From Alphaproteobacteria bacterium (GTDB lineage: Bacteria; Pseudomonadota; Alphaproteobacteria; Rhodospirillales; Magnetospirillaceae): 9,642 nucleotides of DNA. A program made the translations under genes and the position numbers. The stretch covers positions 1-9,642 of the forward strand of contig JADFZP010000087.1 in NCBI GenBank assembly GCA_015232485.1, in the 5' to 3' direction. Under the pieces are notes generated by a model, which worked only from the letters and a program-made list of their open reading frames with translations, did not search any database and was not told the origin of the DNA. Shown piece after piece: positions 5,119 through 9,642 of the stretch. Each line of letters opens with the position of its first letter. Position 1 is the first letter of the stretch.

Positions 5119-7281
5119 TCATCCCCCCACCGCCGCCGCGAATTGCCGCAGGGCTTCCCCTTGGGCGCGGTGCGCTTGAAGTTGGGCGTCGTTGTTGGCC
5201 GCACGGTCGGCGGGCAGCCGCTTGGCCGCCTGGGCGATGTCTTGAGCTTGGTCGGACAGACGGATCGTGCCGCCGCTTGCCGGAACCGGCGCGGGAGGAT
5301 GCAGGCCAACGGCCTCGCGCATCTCGTCGACCAGATCGAGCGTCTCGACTTCGGTGGCCATGGCGCGGATGGCTTTGTTCTGCGCGCTGGTGCGCTGGCC
5401 GCGATCTTCCGCGCCGGCGGGGTCGAGAAAGCCATAGCGCGGCGCCGGCTCGGCGGTGCAGAGATACACGCCTTCCTCGTTCAGCACCGCGATGCGGCTC
5501 TTGTCACCCACCAGTGGAACCTTGATGACAACCTTGGTTCCCGGCAAAAGGGTCAGAAGCTCTTGCGCGCGATACGCAACGTTCTTGTATGTGAATTCGC
5601 CCTGCATGACTTCCCGCGTCTCTTCCTTGGCGAATACCGCGTGAAGAGCATGCGGATCGACATCCGTCCTTTTCCATCCATCGGCAACGGCCGCCGCGAA
5701 GGCCGCGCGTGGAGACTTTCCGGCGAGCGATCCGCGTTGCGTGTTCGTATCGTAATAATCCATGCCCGTCGCGAACACGGCGCGGAATTCGTCCTCGGTC
5801 CCTTCGAACGGTGTCGGCTCCTTGCCGACGTTCTTCGTCTTCGCCTTCATACGATTTCCGCCGATCCAGCCGGGCAGCATCGCGAGCGCGCCGCCTTCGA
5901 GCACGGCGAAGAGTCCTTCGATGGGCTTGGCCGGGGCATTGTACGGCTGGGCGTTGATGATCGCCTTGCGTCGAGCGGTGGTCGCACGCTTGACCAGGGC
6001 GCCGACATCGGGATCGTCGGCAACCAGGCCGACGCGAAATCCGCGCTGGTCGGGCAGCGTGCACAGCTTCATCGCGTCGTTGACGAAGCCCAGCTTCGAG
6101 AACTCTCCGCCGTTGTCGAGATACAGGGCCTGGGGCATGCCCCATTCGGGATGTTGCGTCATCTCGATGAACGAGGCGATGACATCTTCCTGGCGAACGC
6201 CCTTGCCCTTTTCGACGAACACCAGGGTGATGAACATGCGGTTGGTGGCGATGTCCGACCAAGCGATGATCTTGGGCGTGAACAACGACCCGTCGCCCCG
6301 CCGAAGATAGATGTCGACATGGTGAACGTCGCCCACCACCAGTTCCATCGGCACCATGCCGGCGCGGGTGCGGCGCGTGCGCGGCGCCGCCAAGTCGGCG
6401 AAAGCCTTGGCGTCATTCGCCTTGAGGGCGATGATCGCGAAATCGCGGTGGTGCTCGACGAAGCAACGCGGCACCGAACACAGCGCCAGCAGTTGAGGCG
6501 TCGACGCATCCAGGCCGGCGCGGCGCGTCATCTTGATCAGTTCCTTGGTCGCAAGGCGACACGCGATCGTCCAGCCACCGCCCGTCTTGGCCGCCCCGGC
6601 GCCCTTTCCGCCACCCGCCGTCGCCCAAACACTCTTCACATAGGCTGTGAGCTTGCGGGCGATCCGCTGCTTGACCGCTTGGGAGAATGGCACGCCCCGG
6701 TCCCATTCGCGGGTAATCAGCACTCGCGACTGGCCGCGATCCGAACGGCCCTTGCGCTCGAGTCCCGCCAGCCCATGCCTTTCGTACCGCGAAATCCAAT
6801 CGTAGATCGTGGATTCGCCGAACTGTCGGCGGTCACCACCAGGAAGGCTGAAGCTGCGCCGCGCCAGCTCGGCGATCACCTCGGCCCGCTCGCGGGTTCC
6901 CTTCGGAACCGCCAGGGCCGGCCGGATGATGTCCATGGCCCACTCCCAACGACTGCCGGCCGCGCTGGTGGTGACGGCCAGCGGCACGAGCGGGCTTGCC
7001 GCGATCAGCGGGGCGGGCAAGGCTTCGTCGGCCTCGCTCTCGGACCCGAAGAGCGCTTCCGCGCGTTCGCGAAGGTCTGGGGGCAGACTGTCGATACGGA
7101 CGAGGTAGCTGAAACCGGAAGCGCCACCTTGGCCTCGCTGGGCGACAACGGCGAGGGAATGGCCGCGCCACTTCTGACCAGCGTTAGCCCGTGCCAAAGC
7201 GCACCGCGCCTTCCGCATGGATATCCCGGCAAGCGCCGCCATTTCGGTCGCAGATATCCAGGTTCCAGCGGATGCGTTCAT
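5119..7281 (-). CDS. MuA-like DDE transposase
   Basis: This 720-aa protein is the transposase that cuts and joins the prophage ends. Residues 6-50 (TWISATEMAALAGISMRKAR) form the N-terminal winged-helix type domain that in MuA binds the operator/enhancer. Residues 153-180 (RQFGESTIYDWISRYERHGL) form the end-binding helix-turn-helix region. The catalytic triad is visible: Asp318 in VVGDVHHVDIY, Asp389 in ALYLDNGGEF and Glu455 in AKPIEGLF. Residues after about 540 form the C-terminal barrel and a helical tail (LSDQAQDIAQAAKRL) expected to contact the MuB-like ATPase. MuA has 663 aa, so this is slightly long, with an Ala/Gly/Lys-rich insertion near residue 220. ATG 7281 is chosen because it overlaps the ner stop as ATGA; upstream in-frame residues are basic and low-complexity. 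The reading frame is intact. Confidence 0.92.
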   Translation of the reverse strand: MNASAGTWISATEMAALAGISMRKARCALARANAGQKWRGHSLAVVAQRGQGGASGFSYLVRIDSLPPDLRERAEALFGSESEADEALPAPLIAASPLVPLAVTTSAAGSRWEWAMDIIRPALAVPKGTRERAEVIAELARRSFSLPGGDRRQFGESTIYDWISRYERHGLAGLERKGRSDRGQSRVLITREWDRGVPFSQAVKQRIARKLTAYVKSVWATAGGGKGAGAAKTGGGWTIACRLATKELIKMTRRAGLDASTPQLLALCSVPRCFVEHHRDFAIIALKANDAKAFADLAAPRTRRTRAGMVPMELVVGDVHHVDIYLRRGDGSLFTPKIIAWSDIATNRMFITLVFVEKGKGVRQEDVIASFIEMTQHPEWGMPQALYLDNGGEFSKLGFVNDAMKLCTLPDQRGFRVGLVADDPDVGALVKRATTARRKAIINAQPYNAPAKPIEGLFAVLEGGALAMLPGWIGGNRMKAKTKNVGKEPTPFEGTEDEFRAVFATGMDYYDTNTQRGSLAGKSPRAAFAAAVADGWKRTDVDPHALHAVFAKEETREVMQGEFTYKNVAYRAQELLTLLPGTKVVIKVPLVGDKSRIAVLNEEGVYLCTAEPAPRYGFLDPAGAEDRGQRTSAQNKAIRAMATEVETLDLVDEMREAVGLHPPAPVPASGGTIRLSDQAQDIAQAAKRLPADRAANNDAQLQAHRAQGEALRQFAAAVGG

Positions 7282-7505
7282 GTCCGACTGGCCTCGTCTA
7301 CGAGTCGACTGACGAGAAGACGTGCCCCTTTGCCGCGCCGCTTGCCTTGGAGACATCGGGCCGCATGTGAGCGATCAACTCCATGGACCCTGCACCAGTT
7401 CGCGAGAGAGGTTCCCCTTCCAACGAAGGAAGCCTGGACCATTCGGTATAGCGACATCCCCGCTTCGAGTTCCGCGCTGGATATGATAGGTGTTGGTCTT
7501 AACAT
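7278..7505 (-). CDS. ner: Ner/Cro-like early regulator
   Basis: This 75-aa basic protein has a helix-turn-helix at GTSLANWCRVHGVDRSHAAR (residues 31-50), comparable to Mu Ner, which is also about 75 aa and damps early and repressor transcription. It is the first early gene, divergent from the repressor, and its TGA overlaps the transposase ATG as ATGA, implying coupled translation. Two starts are possible. ATG 7505 falls about seven bases after the predicted -10 (7512-7517), so the mRNA would be leaderless. ATG 7457 lies within the weak third operator and would give 59 aa with a 48-base leader. Neither has a good Shine-Dalgarno, and I list the longer form. Family assignment rests on size, position and the helix-turn-helix. 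Confidence 0.7.
   Translation of the reverse strand: MLRPTPIISSAELEAGMSLYRMVQASFVGRGTSLANWCRVHGVDRSHAARCLQGKRRGKGARLLVSRLVDEASRT
7440..7457. promoter_or_regulatory. Weak third operator copy (O3) inside the ner gene start
   Basis: TAGCGACAT at 7449-7457 is identical to a half-site of O1. The other half (7440-7448) matches at 5 of 9 positions. It overlaps the alternative ner start and lies 75 bases from O1, about seven helical turns, which would suit repressor looping. Confidence 0.45.
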
Positions 7506-7527
7506 AGGACCATGATGTCGCTATGGC
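7499..7527 (+). promoter_or_regulatory. Candidate repressor promoter
   Basis: TTAACA (7499-7504, five of six bases of a -35) is followed by 17 bases and TATGGC (7522-7527, three of six). Start would be near 7534. It overlaps the early promoter on the other strand almost completely, so polymerase could occupy only one at a time. The -10 is weak. Confidence 0.4.
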
Positions 7528-7535
7528 GACATCAT
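7512..7535. promoter_or_regulatory. Operator O1, 24-base near-perfect palindrome
   Basis: The arms 7512-7523 and 7524-7535 match as inverted copies at 11 of 12 positions, with core TGTCGCTATGGCGACA. It covers the early promoter spacer and -10 and the candidate repressor -10. It is the best candidate for the main repressor site. Confidence 0.75.
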
Positions 7536-7540
7536 GTCAA
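7512..7540 (-). promoter_or_regulatory. Early promoter (drives ner, transposase, MuB-like genes)
   Basis: On the minus strand TTGACA (7540-7535) is a perfect -35, followed by exactly 17 bases and CATCAT (7517-7512) as a -10 with four of six consensus bases. Transcription would start near 7505. Operator O1 fills the spacer and the -10, so repressor binding should block it. Confidence 0.65.
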
Positions 7541-7547
7541 GCGAGCA

Positions 7548-7563
7548 TGTCGCTATAGCGACA
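7548..7563. promoter_or_regulatory. Operator O2, perfect 16-base palindrome
   Basis: TGTCGCTATAGCGACA is a perfect palindrome sharing its arms with O1. The centres are 32 bases apart, about three helical turns, so two dimers could bind the same face. It lies between the candidate repressor promoter and the repressor start. Confidence 0.75.
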
Positions 7564-7587
7564 CGATCGCTTTGCAGGGACCGTGCG

Positions 7588-8184
7588 ATGCGCTGGAAAG
7601 AGTTAAGCAGAAGTGAGAGGATCGAATTGGCGACAGAAATCGCCAATTCGATGAAAAAATCTGGTTCTTTAGGCGAACGAATAAGAATTGTGCGCTTTAT
7701 ATATGATATGAAGCAGAGTGAATTTGCTGATTATCTTGGCGTATCACGAAGTTATCTCTCTGAGGTAGAGAATGAAAAGGGCAAGCCGTCGATAGAAATG
7801 GTTGTCGGCATTGCGCACTACTTTATCTATTTGAACGGCAATTGGCTTCTTACCGGGGACGGAGATGTCCACGTTCCAATACGATACGATGAAACTGGTT
7901 ATAGCGTTCTTCCCGTTAGAAATATTAGTGTCGGCATCCTGTTGCGCGTTATCAGAGCTATAGAGGAGCGGCTTGGAGAGGTGTGGCTATGCAAACAGCG
8001 CGGAGCAAGGCGGAAGGCAGAAATACTCGCGTACTTCTATGAATTAGTTGCGTCCGCATATGGCGATGCCGAATCAGAGGGGAATTCGCGAAATTTGACC
8101 GGCGAAGATATCCTGCGGGACGCGATAGACAAAATCGCACAACTCGGGCTGCCCAGTGTGCGCCACAAGCCGCTTGAGGAGTGA
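7588..8184 (+). CDS. Xre-family repressor of the prophage (c-like)
   Basis: This 198-aa protein should keep the element silent by binding the TGTCGCTATAGCGACA operators. Residues 29-90 form a helix-turn-helix domain: LGERIRIVRFIYDMKQSEFA then DYLGVSRSYLSEVENEKGKP. The C-terminal half is helical and does not show the Ser/Lys of LexA-type self-cleaving repressors. ATG 7588 is chosen because AGGGA lies 7 bases upstream. An in-frame ATG at 7534 would make a leaderless start, and ATG 7651 (MKKSGSLGERIR) resembles starts of shorter family members but lacks a ribosome binding site. The gene is strikingly AT-rich (33% GC at 7681-7740, against 68% at 6481-6540 in the transposase gene) and uses A/T-ending codons, so it was probably acquired separately. 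A 13-bp perfect inverted repeat lies near its start. Confidence 0.82.
   Translation: MRWKELSRSERIELATEIANSMKKSGSLGERIRIVRFIYDMKQSEFADYLGVSRSYLSEVENEKGKPSIEMVVGIAHYFIYLNGNWLLTGDGDVHVPIRYDETGYSVLPVRNISVGILLRVIRAIEERLGEVWLCKQRGARRKAEILAYFYELVASAYGDAESEGNSRNLTGEDILRDAIDKIAQLGLPSVRHKPLEE
7621..7652 (+). repeat. Perfect 13-bp inverted repeat inside the repressor start region
   Basis: ATCGAATTGGCGA (7621-7633) and TCGCCAATTCGAT (7640-7652) pair perfectly across CAGAAA. It lies 33 bases into the repressor frame, and its 3' arm ends in the first two bases of the alternative start ATG 7651. In mRNA it would form a stable hairpin that could control start choice or mRNA life; in DNA it could be a protein site. 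Confidence 0.6.
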
Positions 8185-8390
8185 CGCCGGTGGTTCAAAG
8201 CAGAGCGGCAGTAGGTCCGCAACGGGTCCGCAACCCTTGCGCCAATCCGCAGTTTCCGCTTTGGTTCAACGCCAGGAATGGCGGTTTTCTGCCGTTTCAG
8301 TCCGAGCACAGTTTGCACCAACCAGTGGGCCGCTTCGTATTCTGCGGAACAGCGCAACACGCTGAATTTCAAAGAGAGTTTCAGCTACCG
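8185..8390. other. Non-coding left-end region of the prophage
   Basis: About 200 bases between the repressor stop and the left-end repeats contain no credible gene. Visible are two GGTCCGCAAC copies 11 bases apart (8214-8223 and 8225-8234), two TGGTTCAA copies (8191-8198 and 8262-8269), two GTTTCAG copies (about 8294 and 8378) and one CAGGAATG (8273-8280). In Mu, the corresponding region holds transposase-binding sites; these repeats are candidates. Confidence 0.45.
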
Positions 8391-8437
8391 TTCCAGATTA
8401 ATTCCGTCCGGCTGATTCCAGATTAATTCCGGCCGGC
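8391..8437. repeat. Prophage left-end tandem repeats
   Basis: TTCCAGATTAATTCCG occurs at 8391-8406 and again at 8416-8431. The match extends to 21 of 22 bases (8391-8412 against 8416-8437), offset 25 bases. The outer copy faces the motif at 401-412 in inverted orientation. It may be a pair of transposase sites or a small duplication of the junction. The last few bases of the outer copy may already belong to the IS. Confidence 0.65.
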
Positions 8438-9531
8438 CTACCGAATTCTTCTGCCAGGAGGGAGATGAGCAGATTTGAACAGAGCCACGTCCGAGCCAGG
8501 TCGGGGTCCTTGGTCGGAACCGTCCGCATTCGCAAGAGGGATTTGATGCGCTTGAACGCTAATTCCACCTGCCAACGCAGGCGGTAGAGGTCAAGCAAGG
8601 CGTGAGCATCGGCCTCCTTGTGGTCGATGCTGGTGACCAGCATCACATGCCCGGCTGCGGCGACGGCAAGGGGGGACGGAACGAATCGTTCCCGTTGGCC
8701 GGCGCGTCGCAATCGTTCGCGTGCGGCTTCGGCCGCCTGGGGCGGCAGGGGCTTGACGATAAGTCGGGTCGCCAGCGGTGGCCATGTCTTGCGACTCTTG
8801 CGGCCGTGCAGAACGAAGACATTCTGATCGTAGAGGCCGTCCCTTTCCGCTGCGGCAAACACGGCCATCAGATCCAGCGCGGTGCCGGTGCTGGTGCCGG
8901 TGCCGGTGTCGTCCTCAAGCTTCAAGGAGCGTGAGCCCATCCGGACCAGGAAGTCTCCCTTGTGATCGACTATGTAGCGGAGGCCTTCCGGCCGAGCGAA
9001 ACCACGATCGGCGATCCTCAACTCGCCGGCGGTCACCGCGATCCGCTGCAATCCCTCGCCTTCGGCAATGGGTGTCAGCGTCATTTGCCCCATGCGGCCC
9101 GTCGGCAGATCGAAACCTGCATGCAGACGCCACCCCGGCTTGTCGGACCCGACGACGCCAAAGGTCGATCCGTCCACCAGACGGATTAGACGCCCACTGG
9201 CGCCCAGTGCCTGGGCTGCGGGCGCCCGCGCCTGTAGCACCGACTGGACCAGCGACTCCATCCAATCAGCGCTTTGGCGAAGTCGGCGCAGCAGCGCACT
9301 GTCACACAAATCGGCAACGCCCGAAACGCCAGCCCAGGCCGCCGCCTGACGAAGCGACAATTCGCCCGGCCCCCAGGCTATTGCAAGCCGCAGCAACACC
9401 TCGCCCGTTCTGATGGCCCGCCGACGTAATAGTGCGCCGCTCGTGCGGGCCGTGGCATCGAGGTCCACAAGGCAGGCTAGAGGCGCAATCACCTCCCGCC
9501 AACCGTCATCCATGTAGCTTGTCTGAGTCAT
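8429..9531 (-). pseudogene. IS4-family transposase, N-terminal and catalytic part (split by prophage)
   Basis: About 366 residues of a DDE transposase are present. Asp120 is in IRLVDGSTFG, Asp175 in LRIADRGFARPEG and Glu323 in the YREK signature YRLRWQVELAFKRIK (Y316, R319, E323, K330, with the exact IS4 spacing Y-2-R-3-E-6-K). Residues 30-100 are the N-terminal helical DNA-binding region. After EEFGRP the frame enters prophage DNA and stops at 8398, adding about 11 foreign residues. The missing C-terminal part, about 80 residues, is at 155-400. All catalytic residues remain, so a truncated protein could still be made and bind DNA, though it is probably inactive. ATG 9531 has little ribosome binding site; ATG 9513 is an alternative. 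Confidence 0.88.
8881..8910 (+). repeat. Five tandem GGTGCC-type hexamers in the transposase gene
   Basis: The hexamers GGTGCC, GGTGCT, GGTGCC, GGTGCC and GGTGTC run in a row and encode a Thr-Gly/Ser-Thr stretch (DTGTGTSTGT) on the minus strand. The unit is two codons long, so gain or loss would not shift the frame. It falls in the variable insertion region between the second Asp and the Glu. Confidence 0.7.
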
Positions 9532-9568
9532 CCCCAGGTTGAATCACAAAATTGCCTGCTCGGGAATC

Positions 9569-9588
9569 CCTTAAGTCAGCGCGTATGC
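9569..9588 (-). repeat. Right terminal inverted repeat of the IS4-family element
   Basis: This is the perfect 20-base inverted copy of 141-160. The transposase start codon is about 37 bases inside it, as usual for IS4-type elements. Confidence 0.85.
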
Positions 9589-9597
9589 GCGAAGGCG
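9588..9597. repeat. Target-site duplication of the IS4-family element, right copy
   Basis: CGCGAAGGCG is identical to 132-141 on the far side of the nested elements. Confidence 0.7.
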
Positions 9598-9642
9598 GGG
9601 ACCCATGGGCGTCGAAACCGCATGGATTCCCGCCTTCGCGGG
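9589..9642. repeat. Right fragment of the REP-like palindromic repeat
   Basis: The arms 9588-9607 and 9621-9640 are inverted copies matching at 18 of 20 positions around a 13-base loop, so the extragenic hairpin survives on this side. Its expected outer flank (CGTCATCCC-like) is at 122-130 on the left; on the right the window ends before it. Confidence 0.75.

Larger units (their letters stand above)
401..8428 (-). mobile_element. Mu-like transposable prophage remnant or mini-element (about 8.0 kb)
   Basis: The element lies between inverted AATTAATCTGGA motifs at 401-412 and 8417-8428, placed exactly where the IS transposase gene is broken. It carries a repressor, ner-like regulator, MuA-like and MuB-like proteins, an unknown early gene, gemA, a Mor-like activator, and decoration, capsid and protease genes. 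Early and head genes are all on the minus strand; the repressor is divergent, as in phage Mu. Mu is about 37 kb, so lysis, terminase, portal and tail functions are absent. The exact terminal bases are inferred: the ends do not start with Mu's TG and I found no convincing 5-bp target duplication. Confidence 0.8.
8429..9588 (-). mobile_element. IS4-family insertion sequence, right part (N-terminal side)
   Basis: This part carries the transposase start and catalytic core and ends in the right terminal inverted repeat. No matching left terminal repeat exists near 8400, where a complete IS would need it. It lies instead at 141, beyond the prophage, which is the main evidence that the prophage sits inside the IS. 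Confidence 0.82.

Noticed and set aside
4843..7515. Very long open frame (890 codons) on the + strand
   Set aside because: It is antisense to the transposase and MuB-like genes, whose motifs (D-D-E, Walker A/B) are unmistakable. Its product is Arg/Gly/His-rich with no domain. Long antisense frames are common in GC-rich DNA.
391..8435. A 5-bp target duplication flanking the prophage
   Set aside because: Bases next to the two end motifs do not match (GGGGT and CCGGC), and shifting the boundary a few bases gives no better match. Left open rather than forced.
8881..8910. CRISPR-like or regulatory tandem repeat
   Set aside because: The hexamers are contiguous without spacers and stay in frame inside the transposase. 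They are a coding microsatellite.
1..9642. tRNA, rRNA, CRISPR array, riboswitch or toxin-antitoxin pair
   Set aside because: I looked on both strands and saw no cloverleaf with tRNA-type arms, no rRNA motifs, no spaced repeats, and no gene pair with toxin-antitoxin character.

Overview
The window looks like chromosomal DNA from a GC-rich alphaproteobacterium, possibly of the Rhodospirillales (Magnetospirillum-like). This rests on about 65-70% GC in most coding regions, alphaproteobacterial-looking phage proteins, and a REP-like palindrome of the tcatccCCGCGAAGGCGGGG type. Genus is not provable from the sequence.

The best reading is three nested layers. (1) A REP-like palindromic repeat lies at the outside, split into 122-140 and 9589-9642. 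(2) An IS4-family insertion sequence sits in it, with 20-bp perfect terminal inverted repeats (141-160 and 9569-9588) and an 8-10 bp target duplication (GCGAAGGC core). (3) A Mu-like transposable prophage of only about 8.0 kb (about 401-8428) sits inside the IS transposase gene. It splits that gene into an N-terminal part (about 8429-9531, minus strand, all catalytic residues present) and a C-terminal part (155 to about 400, minus strand). The prophage ends share an inverted AATTAATCTGGA motif.

The prophage is written right to left. An AT-rich Xre-type repressor (7588-8184, +) diverges from the early operon on the minus strand: ner-like regulator, MuA-like DDE transposase, MuB-like ATPase, a 78-aa unknown and gemA (gp16-like). 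The repressor/early region holds two strong TGTCGCTATAGCGACA operators, a weaker third one, and overlapping divergent promoters. After a probable terminator comes a Mor-like middle activator, with an unusual three-arm repeat around its start codon. It is followed directly by three apparently intact head genes: decoration protein, major capsid protein and a protease/scaffold protein. No lysis, terminase, portal or tail gene is visible.

The element therefore combines complete-looking transposition and control functions with a capsid-shell cassette only, between recognisable ends. It may be an internally deleted prophage. A more interesting possibility is a capsid-encoding transposable satellite that depends on a helper for packaging and tails. 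The order decoration-capsid-protease is also not the usual protease-decoration-capsid order. Outside the nest the only gene is the last 23 codons of an unidentified + strand CDS at the left edge.
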